A stretch of DNA of 64,000 nt from Castor canadensis (GCF_047511655.1 NC_133397.1:122539308-122603307), one strand, 5' to 3'; numbered from the stretch's first letter, positions 11,546 to 23,050 are shown. The notes: generated by a model not told the origin, from the letters alone. Numbers and translations: made by a program.

Positions 11546-12759
11546 TCAAGAAAAGGAGGAGAAACCACTAAGAAATAAAGTCACCATGTGTATCTCTGAG
11601 TGGATGCATGACCATTCTTATATCTCATGTTGGCTTTTGTCTGTCAACGCTGTTTCCTCTGCTTCCCCACTGTGGTCCCAGTCTGAGTCTCTGTGACTTC
11701 TAAACCAAAATTCACCCATATCGTTTGTTAGTTTGGTTTTGGATGCTAAATTCACATTCTTTGAGAGAGAATCTTGGTGGCGTAGCTTACCCTCAGATTC
11801 ATTATGGTGACACTTACTTTAGTGTCCACTATCTCATCTTTCCTGCAGCCTCATGACTCCAATGTCTGATTAAAGAAGAAGAAAAAGAACCTGTTTCCCA
11901 CCACAGGGCTGGCCTCTTGAATCAACCTGACTTAAGTTGATTCTTAGCACTCTGAGTCTCAAGTGGGGTGCCTGGAGGTGTCTTGAGCGGGGTGCATTGA
12001 GGTGTCTCGAGTGGGGTGCCGGAGGTGTTCTAGGTCCAAGGGCTCCTGAGTTCTCAATGCTCGAGTCCTCAGGACTATCCTGTCCTGACCGCACTGAAGC
12101 TTGTTTGCCCGGTGGTACCTTCAATTCTGCAAGCTACTCTGGTTATTCTCTTGTGTAAAGAAGGCCTGTGTTGCCAAACACTTACATGCTTCTTGCAACA
12201 AAAAGACCCTAAGCGGCCAAATTCCCTTTGGAGATGTTAGTCAGCTAAGGTCAAATAGGGGCTTGTGCAAGACAAATTAATCTGTGGGAGATGTCAAGAA
12301 TAGTAAATGTAACATATCTATAATGGGGAAATGGTTATAAGAAAAGAATGAGTCTCGTGTCCATATATACTGTGTCTTAGGATATAAGAAACCCATTTAA
12401 TTAAATTCAATTTAAGTCAGTAGGCATTTGAAAAATGCAACTATGCGTTCAGGGTTATTTAGATGGGTTAAGAGTAAAATGTTGCTTCCAAGTGATTTCC
12501 AGTCTAGGGAAGAATACATGTACACGTGTAATTAACTGTTATCGTAACATGAAATAAGAACACAGGAGAGAGCAATTAATGTGGGTTATAGGATTAGTCA
12601 GACAAGTTGATCTGAACAGACTCAAATGTCCTATTGTAAGACATGAAGGTGAGAAGGAACCTTTTTCAGGAGTAATGGCTCTTTGAGGTCTAGAGTAGTG
12701 TACAAATGGTTAATGACTCCCCAAACTTGGAGGAACCTGGGAGATATTGCTTGATTGCC
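11546..12759. other. Unassigned, contains a small minisatellite
   Basis: No gene seen. Open frames at 11,870-12,158 on both strands exist only because of the minisatellite listed separately. Confidence 0.45.
11956..12026. repeat. 24-bp minisatellite, three copies
   Basis: Units at 11,956-11,979, 11,980-12,003 and 12,004-12,026 (24, 24 and 23 bp). Each follows the form gtctYRAGYGGGGTGC then a variable 3-4 bases and gaggt. A fourth copy decays into gttctagg. GC-rich in an AT-rich setting. Confidence 0.9.
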
Positions 12760-13084
12760 TTTTTTTGGTGGTACTGGGGTTGAACTCCAGGCCTCATGCT
12801 TGCTAGGCTGGTGCTCTACCATTTGAGCCAAGTCTCCAGCATTTTTAGTTTAGTTATTTTTCAGGTGGGGTTTCCCTTCATGCCTGGGCCATCCTGGACA
12901 GTGATCCTTCTATTTATGCTTTCTGGGTAGCTGGGATGACAGGAATACACCGCCACTCCTCACTTTTCATTGGGGTGGGGTCTCCCTGATATTTTTTACC
13001 CAGGTTGGCCTCAAACCTTGGTCTTCCAGATCTCTGTTATCTGGAGTAGCTGGGATTATAGGTTTGAGCCACCATACCTGGCTG
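12760..13084 (-). mobile_element. Trimeric SINE (B1-B1-ID), antisense
   Basis: From left to right in antisense: ID-like unit (ggtggtactggggttgaact, 12,768 on), a B1-like unit ending near 12,960 (agctgggatgacaggaatac) and a second B1-like unit ending at 13,084 (agctgggattataggtttga). No clear target-site duplication. Confidence 0.85.
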
Positions 13085-14032
13085 CTTTATCGCTTTTAAC
13101 CTCAGTTAAGTACAGGTCTAAGTTAAGGTAGAGAGTGGCAAAAGTTCTGTCACCGATAAGTGTCTCTCTGTTCTCCAATCCCAGTTCTGAGCTGGTCTTC
13201 CTTGCTTCTGGAAAAGGAGAAAAGTTATCAGACAACAATCTGCTATTTTCTGTAGGAAGCAGAGATATTTTGGTCAAAAACAAAGAAAATTGGTTGGGTA
13301 ACTTCCTAGAAGGTGGAAGAAAACTGAGGCTCATAACAGTTAAATGATAGCTCCACATAGATATGATAAAGATTTCCTTCTCATTTTGCCAAGCTTAAAG
13401 CAAGGGAAGGAGATATATTGCAATACACCAAATTGGAAATCCAAGTATATTTTCCGAGTAAAGTTGTTAAATAGAGTGAATGTTTAAGATAGTGGGTTTA
13501 ATAGGATTTTTGTGAATGGGCAGAAAACATATATAGTAAAAATAATGATAACAAGTGTCACTGAGGTAAGTGACAATGTAGTGAGTATTTTTCTGATTTT
13601 ACAGTCTAACATGCTCTTTGGTGTAACACTATGTACATTTCCTTTGGGGAACCATGCTCCTTGTACCTTCTGGCTTTATACTTTGGATGGACCTGAAACC
13701 AGTTTGTGATCTAGGTTTAGACAGTTAAAATATTGAATCACCCTGGATTGTTTTAGGGATGGAAACATGCAAAAAGTTGCTCTCATCAAAGTAAGCCAAT
13801 ACTTTTGTAGGTATTTCTGAGGAAAGCAGCTTTTTTTAATGCTAGATTGTAAACTGGTCAGATATAAATTTATAGTTGTTAGGGGGTCACCATTAGAAAG
13901 AACTCTTTGAAAATCAAGCAACTACCTAGAAAAGAAGGCCAGAGAAATGCAGAAATCAGGTACTAGGAATGTTGTTTGAGCCCTTAATTTTTTAGTAATA
14001 AGAGTTAATTGCTTTTTAAAAATTTAGCCAGT
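13085..14032. other. Unassigned intergenic sequence
   Basis: No gene visible. Frames at 13,056-13,358 and 13,135-13,347 are antisense to each other and show no family features. Confidence 0.45.
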
Positions 14033-14150
14033 TTTCTTTCCGTCTCTCTCCCCCTCATTCATTTCCTTCCTTTCTCCTTTCTCATTTCTTTCCTTCCTTC
14101 ATACTTCCCTTCCTCCCTCCCTCTCTCCCTTCCTTCCTTCCTTCTCTTTT
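14033..14150. repeat. Pyrimidine-rich (CCTT)n-like simple repeat
   Basis: Nearly pure C/T on the plus strand, with imperfect CCTT and CTCC units, most regular at 14,110-14,142. Confidence 0.9.
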
Positions 14151-14229
14151 GTGCCTACAAATGAGTACTCAGTTACAAGCATAAATGAAAAGAAAATAAC
14201 ATGCTTTGTTTGATGTTACCCAGTAGGTG

Positions 14230-14395
14230 CAGTTTTCCTTTAACCCATAAAACAATCCTCTGGGTGGGTATAATTATTCTCATTTTCAGATCAGCTAACT
14301 GAGGAACACAGTGGATGGCTGTGTTCACACAGCTAATATACCTCCAAGCTGCAATTCAGCCTCAGTCCGGTCTGACTCTGAAGGCGGTGATCCTT
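14230..14395 (-). mobile_element. MIR relic, antisense
   Basis: 'ctcattttcagatcagctaa', then 'gttcacacagctaatatacc' and 'gcaattcagcctcag' follow the MIR core and tRNA-derived part in reverse complement. Confidence 0.75.
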
Positions 14396-14985
14396 ACTTC
14401 ACTCCCCGTTCTCAGGTAACAGGGTTCCTAAGGGAACCAAGACACAGGTCTCAACAATTCATATCTGCTTCTAGGGACTACCTCTATACTAGGGACATCA
14501 TATGACAGTAGGAGATCTGTTCTGGCCAGTAATGTGAAAGGAAATGGTTTACTTTTGAAAATGTACTGACTTCTTGAGCAAGCCACACATGGCTTTTAGA
14601 GTATTTGGTGAAATGGCTGTTTTAGAAAAGTCATTTATAAAATGACTTTTAGAAAAGTCATTTATAAAATTTTTAAGGAAAATTGCACTTTTTACTTTTA
14701 GCCTAATGTTAGGGACATGTTCTATGAGGAAGCTTTTATACTCATTCATTCTGCAACAGCCCAGCAACAGAGACATGTACTGGGCTGCCTGCAACAAAAA
14801 TGTGGTATGGAAAGGCCATCTTACATTTACAGGTCATCTTATGTTCTCAGATCTATCTGAAGTGGTTATATCCTGAGTTCTCTAGCCATCTGAAGCTTTT
14901 TCCTGCAAGTAAAATTTCATGGGGGAACTATCTCTTTTTTCCAAACTAAGACATATGCACCAGAGAGAGAGAGATACGAATAGTG
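14396..14985. other. Unassigned, with a 27-bp tandem duplication
   Basis: No gene. A direct duplication with period 27 (tttagaaaagtcatttataa) occupies 14,621-14,670. Confidence 0.5.
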
Positions 14986-14989
14986 ACTC

Positions 14990-15125
14990 ACAGGGCTGGC
15001 AATAGAGTTCAGAACCGATCTCTGTCACTTTGTAGCCACACAATCTTGGGAGTGTTATTTAAACTCTGCTTCATACTCCTCATCTGTAAAACGGAATGAG
15101 AATAATAATGCTATCATTATTAGTT
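14990..15125 (+). mobile_element. MIR relic
   Basis: 'tctgtcactttgtagccaca', 'gagtgttatttaaactctgc' and 'catctgtaaaacggaatgag' follow the MIR consensus in sense order. Confidence 0.8.
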
Positions 15126-15723
15126 CCCCATCCCCCTAAGCTTGTCAATTTAATGACCTTACTACCTAGCTTTTAAGTTTGAATACTATAGATCAAACTT
15201 TTCATAGAGTATGATTTCTCTCACTGCTCCCACACTTTCTCACATCCACATGTAAATGATACCTACATTAGCTCTAACAATGAATGGTTTGTGATATAAG
15301 TCCAGCAATATAATTAAGTTAAATGATATCTTGTGAAGGAGCAACCAGTAATCATTAGTGCAAAATGAATAGGAAAATATATCAGGTTAGTTTTCATTAT
15401 AAAAATATGTTGCTTTAAAATAGCTCTCCTTTCACATTTTCTACTAAATCTGACTTATCCATATGGCTTATGTAAGTTATAATAACAAACTGAAACCAAC
15501 AGTCTTGAACCATTTAAAGCTTGGCTACTTCAGAATCATGATATGATTATCACTTATGCCAGATATATGTGCACACATATCTGTCTTTCTATCCAGTGTA
15601 GAGGTAGAAGACAGACTGAGGCAATAGAGCAGTCTCTTCGGTAAACCTGGAAACCAGAAATTTCCATCTCTTCTTGTCATCATAATAGACTCAGATAGAT
15701 CCTTGGAGTTTATTTCAAACAAG
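15126..15723. other. Unassigned intergenic sequence
   Basis: AT-rich; no gene or repeat recognised. Confidence 0.45.
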
Positions 15724-15732
15724 TCAAATCTC

Positions 15733-15837
15733 TTGCTGGTGGAGTGGCTCAAGTGGTAGAGTGCCTGCCTAAAGCACATGCCTAGCAAGCATGAGGCCAT
15801 GAGTTTGAGCCCTACTACTGCCAAAAAAAAAAAAAAA
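15733..15837 (+). mobile_element. ID-like SINE with TSD
   Basis: A single tRNA/ID-like unit with A box (tggctcaagtgg), a small internal duplication (gcctgcctaaagcacatgcc) and a poly(A) tail. It is flanked by tcaaatctc at 15,724-15,732 and 15,838-15,846. Confidence 0.9.
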
Positions 15838-15936
15838 TCAAATCTCCCCTACTGTTTTTGGCAGGCAAAAACTAAGTTGTATCTTAGAGCAACAGATAGC
15901 TTAGATAGGGAACACAAAATTCTTTTGGTGCTCTAC

Positions 15937-15975
15937 AATGCCTAATACACTACACAATGAAGTGTATTAGGCATT
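15937..15975. repeat. Perfect 15-bp inverted repeat, 9-nt loop
   Basis: aatgcctaatacact at 15,937-15,951 and its exact reverse complement at 15,961-15,975, separated by acacaatga. I see no transposon body or flanking duplication. Confidence 0.9.
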
Positions 15976-15999
15976 AAAATGGTACAAAGCGAGCCTGGG

Positions 16000-16115
16000 T
16001 TCCCAGCCAGGTTCTGGAACTCACTATGAATCTCTTGAAGAGGTTCTCACACTAAATGGATTATGTATGTACAGTGTTCCTGGCATTTAGTAAGCACTTA
16101 ATATATAGTAGCTAA
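16000..16115 (+). mobile_element. Possible MIR relic
   Basis: 'acagtgttcctggcatttag' followed by 'taagcacttaata' is the typical MIR 3' end; the 5' portion is weak. Confidence 0.5.
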
Positions 16116-16226
16116 AAATAAAATAAAATAATAGACACACAATGTTAGAGTTGTAAAATAAAAATCATCACAGAGCAGACATCAGTGATAAATGAAATAC
16201 TAAAAATAAAAACAGGCATATATCAG

Positions 16227-16294
16227 ACTGGGGGCAAGGCTCAAGTGGCAGAGCACTTGCCTTACAAGCACAAGATACTGAGTTCAATCCCCAC

Positions 16295-16338
<44 letters not shown>

Positions 16339-16344
16339 ACACAG
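16227..16344 (+). mobile_element. ID-like SINE with (CA)n tail
   Basis: ID unit (aaggctcaagtggcagagca; B box gttcaatcc) whose A tail has become a (CA)n microsatellite at about 16,298-16,344. Confidence 0.85.
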
Positions 16345-17240
16345 CCTACATCTCCTTAAAGGTTCTTTACCAGCAACTCAGAAAATCAAAATAATTCTAC
16401 TCTCAATATAACTTCCTGAATCACTTGGGCATGTTCAAAGGACTAGCTGGATGCCAGGGAAACAATCTACTTCTGGAAATTACTTTATTCATGCTTAAGC
16501 AAGTCATCTCAGTACTTTCTCAATTCAAATGTCATATTGTATTATTTCTTGACTTTAAATGAATCATAATGCTTAGTTATAGGATTTGGAATCGTTCCTC
16601 ATTAATTTTTAAAGGTTACTCTATAGTAATAAGCTGGACATTCAGGTTAGTTTCAATTACACAATTAAAAGATTTATTTTATCACAGTATTATTCTTCTA
16701 AGACTGAACGTGCTTGTACAAATGTCCAGAGTGGACAGCTGTCCCATCAGCAAGAACTGTGTGTCAAGACAGGTGTTGTGACAATCCCCTAAATCCATAC
16801 ACAAGTGTCGGTTTACAACAGATTTGGAGAAAAAAGACTTGAACAGTAAAAAAAAAAAAAAAAAAAAAAAGGAAATGTCCCAAAAAGTCAAACAAAGAAA
16901 CCAATTCCAACCTATTTGCCCAAGAACCGACTCTTCAATGAGAGTCATGCAGGACTCCCACTGCCTGGAGGTATTTGACGCCTCGTGGTAATACCTGATC
17001 TGGAACGATCATCACAGCTGGCTAGGGAGCCCAAGGCGCTGCTCCAGAGAATCACCATACATTCCACGAACCTGAGGGATCCACTCGATTTGTGAATTAC
17101 CAGGCTACAAGTTACATCAAAGGCTCATTATGCTTCTGGCGGCACCCTGCACCAATTGTGCACTGAATGTATGAAAGAGTGCGGCAGACGGAAGGCCTAC
17201 AGCTACCAGGAGAAAGGGCAAACCCGTGTCACACTGCAGG
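16345..17240. other. Unassigned, with a 22-nt A-run
   Basis: No gene. Poly(A) at 16,849-16,870 could be a retroelement tail, but I recognise no body. The 16,980-17,240 part is relatively GC-rich with scattered CpGs and no repeat match that I know. Confidence 0.45.
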
Positions 17241-17244
17241 CTCA

Positions 17245-17468
17245 TCAGCTTAGAATCAATGGTAGTTAGGGGCAATTTTATCCACCAGTGGGTACCTGGC
17301 AATGGCTGGAGACATTTTTGATTGTCACAACTGTGGCAGTGCTGTCTGCTAGTGGGTTGAGACCAAGGATGCAGCCAAGCATCCTATAACACATATGACA
17401 GCCACCTCACAATAAAAAGCTACCCAGTCCCAAATGACAATTGTGATGAGGTTGACAAACCCTCATCT
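17245..17468 (+). mobile_element. hAT-Charlie-type MER element
   Basis: 'tggcaatggctggagacatt' then 'tttgattgtcacaactg', 'agccaagcatcctataacac' and 'gaggttgacaaaccct' follow, in order, a common non-autonomous hAT-Charlie consensus. Exact family name not certain. Confidence 0.75.
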
Positions 17469-17481
17469 AAAAGTTAATTGA

Positions 17482-17799
17482 GGGTTGGGTATAGTGGTGC
17501 ATGCTGTAATTCCAGCTACTTGGGAAGATTGCGGTTTGAGGCCAGTCTGGGCAAAAAGTTAGTGAGACCCCATTTTAATCAACAAGCCAGGTGTGTTGAT
17601 CACTGCTTGTAATCCCAGATACACAGGAAGCCATAGGTAGGAAGATCATGGTCTGAGGCTGGCCCCGGCAAAAAACCTGAGAACTTATCTGAAAACTATA
17701 TAAAGCAAAAAAGGGCTGGGTGTGTGGCTCAAGTGATAGAACAGCTGCCTAGCAAGTGTGAGACCCTGAGTTCAAACCCCAGTACTGCCAAAAAATTAA
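17482..17799 (+). mobile_element. Trimeric SINE (B1-B1-ID)
   Basis: Two B1-like units (gtggtgcatgctgtaattcc; gatcactgcttgtaatccca), then the ID unit (gtgtggctcaagtgatagaa) and a short A-rich tail. The flanks share taattga (near 17,475 and 17,806), an imperfect duplication. Confidence 0.88.
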
Positions 17800-17885
17800 A
17801 ATCTAATTGACTATTCACTATGATACCATACAGTCATCCCGAGCAGAACTCACTAAATCATACCTTGTCTAAATAAAAGAAGTTT

Positions 17886-18000
17886 CGGCTGGTAGAGTGG
17901 GTCCAGTTGTACAGCGCCTGCAAGCATGCAGCCCTGAGTTCTGACTCTGGTGCTGCCAAAAATAAATAAATAAATAATTAAATAAATAAAATAAAACATA
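17886..18000 (+). mobile_element. ID-like SINE with (AAAT)n tail
   Basis: Diverged ID unit (agtgggtccagttgtacagc; gccctgagttctgactctgg) with a tail of AAAT repeats to about 18,000. Confidence 0.8.
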
Positions 18001-18702
18001 TTTCATTAAGATTCAGAAGCAAAAGAAAGATTCACTTTGATACTCATCTTCCAAAAACAAAAAGCTGCTGAAATGGAAGTAGGAAGTAGAATGGAATGCC
18101 CTGCATGCTCCCTCCACTGGCAGATGGCTTCTTCCCTTGCATTTACACCACAGGCAATGTTTAGGAGCTAGGGAAGAACAAAAGCGATGTTGGGGTGCTA
18201 GCACATAGGAGTCCATTTCACTAAAATACAAACTGACTTTGGGTAGAAAGAGGTCAACTAGGCCAGATTATTCTCTCTTCCCCCCAATCTGTCAGGAAAA
18301 TCTGGTACACACTAAACATCTTCCAAGTGTTCTCACTTAACTGGCAAGATTTATCGATTTCAGAAACTAAATGTTCTGGAAGAAATATTATTTTCACATT
18401 TCTGTAAGACTGTGCTATGATTTCTCTTTTACATATTCCTCTCCTCCACTAGCCTGGGTCCTTCTGGAGGGTAAGGTCTCTTGTCTTAGTCATCATCAAA
18501 ACTTGTCACTTTATCACCAAATAGGGCATTTATTAGAGGGGTGTTAAGTGAAAAAGGTAGCAGTGGCCACAGATGTAGGGTAACTATTTAAAACCCTCCA
18601 AATTCTGAGAAGAGAAGTTGTCACTAGTCCTTGCTTGAGCAAGATGGTTCAGTAATCTTGTGTTCATGTTGCTACTGAGGAGTCCTGCACATGGCATTCT
18701 TT
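18001..18702. other. Unassigned, weak L2 trace
   Basis: No gene. 18,430-18,540 (ccttctggagggtaaggtct) weakly recalls the L2 3' end in sense. Confidence 0.4.
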
Positions 18703-18788
18703 CTTTTTTTGATGGCACTGAGGTTTGAACTCAGGGCCTTATGACTGCTATGGAGGCACTCTACCACTTGAACCACATCCCCAACCCA
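18703..18788 (-). mobile_element. ID-like SINE, antisense
   Basis: Poly(T), then 'gaggtttgaactcagggcct' and 'ctaccacttgaaccacatcc': a complete ID unit in reverse complement. Confidence 0.88.
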
Positions 18789-19470
18789 GCAAATAGTTTC
18801 TTAATTAGAATATTTTGAATTCACCTTATCTTGAAACTGTAATTATTTTTAAAAGTTTGTCCAAGATGAGGAAATGTGATCATTTCCTGTTTGTGGATCT
18901 CAACTCAGCAGTCGCTCTTTTTTTTTTTCTTCTCATATATACATGTTGAGAGCTTTGTATGGTTCCTGCCTCTTAACTGTTCAGCTCTGATATGGAAATT
19001 AATAGCATTCAGACAAGGTCAAAGAGAGGAAGCATTTCATCTAGGCAGTACCTTCACTCAGGTACACCAGCGTCAGTGTGAGATGCAGAGCAGGCTACGT
19101 AGTAAAGACAAGATTCCTTTCTAGGTCCAACACTGAGATCTGTGTTCTCCCTACTAGATTGGTGTCTTATCCAGGGAGCCGTCTATGGTGCTGTAGTGTA
19201 GACTGCGGGAAAAGAAAGAAGAAAAGAAGTAGAAACAAGGCAAATATGCTGAGAAGGAAACCACATTTCTGTTGTAGGCATATCACTCAGATACTGCCAC
19301 CAATCACTCTCCTGATGTTTCAGCCATAAAGACGAGAATTTCATGGCTCTTCTTTTTTGGCCACTCAGAAAAGATCTCACTAAACCTCAAAACTCAAGTG
19401 AATTGGCATAACACCAACTACAAAGTATTTTCTTGGTGTTGTTTCATTTAGAAAAGATGTTTCCTGACCT
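18789..19470. other. Unassigned intergenic sequence
   Basis: No gene. A T-run at 18,918-18,930. Two overlapping open frames at 18,876-19,329 show no family features. Confidence 0.45.
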
Positions 19471-19587
19471 GTCTATACCTGTAGTCCTGGGTACTTAGGA
19501 AGAAGAGATTGAGAGGACTGCAGTTTGAGGCCAGCCTAGGCAAAGAGTTCATGAGACTCCATCTCAACCAATAAAAAGAGAGGAATA
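19471..19587 (+). mobile_element. B1-like SINE unit
   Basis: 'ctatacctgtagtcctgggt', 'gcagtttgaggccagcctag' and 'gagactccatctcaacca' mark a single B1-like unit that ends where the older L1 begins. Confidence 0.75.
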
Positions 19588-19965
19588 CATAAAAGAAATG
19601 CAAATCAAAACCACACTAAGATTCCACCTCACTCCTGTCAGAATAGCTATCATCAAAAACACTACCTACAACAAATGTTGGTGAGGATGAGGGCAAAAAG
19701 GAACCCTCATACACTGCTGGTGGGAATGTAAGCTAGTGCAACCACTCTGGAAAACAATATGGAGGTTTCTTAAAAAATTAAACATAGACTTGCCATACGA
19801 TCCAGCAATCCCACTCCTGGGGATATACCCAAAGGAATGCGACTCAGGTTACTCCAGAGGCACGCGCACACCCATGTTTATTCCAGCACTATTCACAATA
19901 GCCAAGTTATGGAAACAGCCAAGATGCTCCACTACTGACGAATGGATTAAGAAAATGTGGTATTT
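19588..19965 (+). mobile_element. Older L1 ORF2 3' part, left half (interrupted)
   Basis: This encodes the C-terminal part of L1 ORF2 (near 19,736 onward: [20 protein letters not shown]). The reading stops at aagaaaatgtggtattt and resumes at 22,430, where the same 17 bases are repeated and the ORF2 end continues. So this is the 5' half of an L1 copy split by a later L1 insertion. The copy is itself 5'-truncated. Non-functional. Confidence 0.93.
19949..19965. repeat. 17-bp target-site duplication, left copy
   Basis: aagaaaatgtggtattt. The right copy is at 22,430-22,446. It is preceded by tt, so the implied first nick on the opposite strand is TCTT/AA, a common variant of the L1 endonuclease site. 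Confidence 0.93.
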
Positions 19966-22429
19966 CGTCATGATAAAAGCTCTAAGAAAACTAGGAATTG
20001 AAGGAATGTACCTCAACATTATAAAAGCTATATATGACAAACCTACAGCCAACATCATACTTAGTGGTGAAAAACTGAAACCATTCCCCCTAAAGTCAGG
20101 AACGAGGCAAGGGTGCCCACTATCCCCACTCCTATTCAACATAGTACTGGAATTTCTAGCCAGAGCAATTAGGCAAGAAGAAGAAATAAAAGGAATAGGA
20201 ATACAAATAGGTAAAGAAACTGTTAAAATATCCTTATTTGCAGACAACATGAATCCTATACCTTAAAGACCCAAAAAACTCTACCCAAAAACTCTTAGAT
20301 ACCATAAACAGCTACAGTAAGGTGGCAGGATACAAAATCAATCTACAAAAATCATTAGCTTTTCTATACACCAACAATGAACAAATTGAGAAGGAATAAA
20401 TGGAAACAATTCCATTCACAATAGCCTCAAAAAAAAATCAAATACCTAGGAGTAAATTTAACAAAGGAAGTGAATGGTCTCTACAAGGAGAATTACAAAC
20501 TCCTGAAGAAAGAGACTGAGGAAGACTACAGAAGATGGAAAGATCTCCCATGCTCATGGATTGGTAGAATCAACATAGTGAAAATGGCTATACTACTGAA
20601 AGCAATCTACATGTTTAATGCAATTCCCATCAAAATCCAATGACTTTCACCACAGAGATTGAAAAATCTACCCTAAAGTTCATTTGGAAACACAAGAGAC
20701 CACGAATAGCCAAGGCAATACTCAGCAAAAAGAACAATGCTGGAGGTATCACAGTACCTGACTTCAAACTATATTACAAAGCAATAGCAATAAAACCAGC
20801 ATGGTACTGGCACAAAAACAGACATGAAGACCAGTGGAACAGAATAGAGGACCCAGATATGAATCCACACAACTATACCCACCTTATTTTTGACAAAGGT
20901 GCCCAAAATATACGATGGAGAATAGACAGCCTCTTCAACAAATGTTGCTGGGAAAAGTGGTTACTCATCTACAAGAAACTGAAACTAGATCCATGTCTAT
21001 CACCCTGTACTAGCATCAACTCAAAATGGATCAAGGACCTAAATATCAGACCTGAAACTCTGAAGTTACTACAGGAAGGAGCAGGAAACGCTTTGGAACA
21101 AATAGGTATAGGCAAAGACTTCCTCAATAGAACCCCAGCAGCCCAGCAACTAAAAGAAAGGATGAATAAATGGGACTTCATAAAATTAAAAAGCTTCTGC
21201 ACAACAAAATTTCTCTAAACTGAAGAGACCACCCACAGAGTGGGAGAAAATATTTGCCAGCTATACATCAGACAAGGGACTGATAACCAGAATATACAGG
21301 GAATTTAAGAAGCTAAACTCTCCTAAAATCAATGAACCAATTAAGAAATGGGCAACTGAACTAAACCAAACTCCTTCAAAAGAAGAAATTCAAATGGCCA
21401 AAAAACACATGAAAAAAATGCTCACCATCTCTGGCCATAAAGGAAATGCAAATCAAAACCACACTAAGATTCCACCTCACCCCTGTTAGAATAGTCATCA
21501 TCCAAAACACCACCAACAAGTGCTGGTGAGGATGTGGGAAAAAAGGAACCATAATCCACTGCTGGTGGGAATGCAAGCTGGTGCAACCACTCTGGAAAAA
21601 AATTTGGAGGCTTTTTAAAAATCTAAACATAGACCTGCCGTATGATCCAGCAATCCCACTCTTGGGGATATACCCAAAGGAATGCATCACAGGTTACTCC
21701 AGAGGCACCTGCACACCCATGTTTACTGCGGCACTATTCACAATAGCCAAGTTATGGAAACAGCCAAGATGCCCCACTACTGATGAATGGATCATGAAAA
21801 TGCGGTACTTGTACACAATGGAATTTTACTCAGCCATGAAGAAAAATGAAATCTTATCATTTGCAGGTAAATGGATGGAAATGGAGAACATCATTCTGAG
21901 CGAGGTCAGCCAAGCTCAGAAGACCAAAAATCGTATGTTCTCCTTCATATGCAAACTTTAGATCTAGGGCAAATGCAGCAGTGTGGTTGGACTGGGACCA
22001 CATGACAAGGGGAGAGCACATATGGGAGATATAGGAATAGGTAGAAAACCCAAAACATGAAAGCATTTGATGTCCCCACTCCAGAGGAACTAATACAGAA
22101 ACCTTAAAATGACAGGTCATCATGAGCAGGGGATCAGGAACCAATGTAAAAATCAGTTAGAATTGAATCAGCATGGGTTGTAACACATTTGTACATGATA
22201 GCAATAGTAGGAATATTTCTGTATAGCTATCCTTAACTCAACTAGCAAAAACGCTTTGTCTTCCTTATTATGCTTGTGTTTTTTCTTCAACAAATCAGTG
22301 ATAAGGGCAGAACAGGACCTGCCTGGAACTGAGGAGGGGAGGGGGGGAAGGGTGGGGGAGGGGGGCAGGGTGGAGAAGTGACCTAAACAATGTATGCACA
22401 TGTGAATAAATGAACAACAACAACAAAAA
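19966..22429 (+). mobile_element. 5'-truncated L1, RT domain to 3' end, inserted in older L1
   Basis: About 2.46 kb. It starts within the ORF2 reverse-transcriptase domain ([20 protein letters not shown]), continues through the fingers/palm motif ([15 protein letters not shown]), the thumb and C-terminal region (frame at 20,640-21,218) and the ORF2 end (frame to 21,961), then a 3' UTR with a G-rich tract and an AATAAA-like, CAA-rich tail. ORF2 is dead: the catalytic FADD reads FADN at about 20,240, a +1 shift follows at once, and more shifts and stops lie near 20,398 and 20,430. It is younger than the L1 it interrupts. Context: it carries no promoter or ORF1, so it is a passive insertion. Confidence 0.95.
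22331..22373 (+). other. G-rich polypurine tract of the L1 3' UTR
   Basis: Several G-runs of 3-7 on the plus strand. The older L1 has the matching tract at about 22,971-23,003 and the antisense copy near 291-345 shows it as C-rich. Such tracts are a known feature of mammalian L1 3' UTRs and can form G-quadruplexes. Confidence 0.8.
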
Positions 22430-23048
22430 AAGAAAATGTGGTATTTATACATAATGGAATTTTACTTAGCATGAAGAAGAATGAAATTTTATCATTTGCA
22501 AGTAAATGGATGGAACTGGAAAACATCATCTTAAGTAAAGTTATCCAGGCTCAGAAAGCCAGAAATTGTATGTTCTCCCATACAAAACAATTTGTTTTGT
22601 TAGACCCAAAACAAATACAGTAATATTATTAGACTTGGGTCACATGCTAAGGGAGGACACTTACAGGAGAAACAGGGAAAGGTAGGGAACCCAAAACTTG
22701 AAAGTGTGAGATGTGTCCACTGCAGAGGAGCTAATACAGTAACCTTAAAACGACAGAGGTCATATGGGAAGGTGACCAGGAAGTAGTCAAGAGGTCAGGC
22801 AGAGATAAATCAATTTGGGTTGTAATACACTTGTACATGGAAGTAATGCTAGGAATCTCTCTGCATAGCTATCCTTATCTCAAGTTGCAAAAACACTATG
22901 TCTTTCTTATTACTGCTTATGTCTTCTCTTCAACAAAATTGGAGAAGAGGAAAGAACAGGTTCTGCCTGGAAGCGAGGCGGGTGGGGGGAGGAGAGGGGA
23001 GAAATGGCCCAATGTATGCACATATGAATAAATGAATAAAGAAAAAAA
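22430..23048 (+). mobile_element. Older L1, right half: ORF2 end and 3' UTR
   Basis: Begins with the right target-site copy (22,430-22,446), resumes the ORF2 C-terminus ([20 protein letters not shown]) and runs through the 3' UTR to an A-rich tail at 23,038-23,048. It is the partner of 19,588-19,965. Confidence 0.93.
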
Positions 23049-23050
23049 AG

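Noticed and set aside
19736..20266. A 176-codon open frame that looks like one protein
   Set aside because: It is a chance fusion across the L1-in-L1 junction: the first 76 codons are the ORF2 C-terminus of the older L1 and the rest is the RT domain of the younger one.
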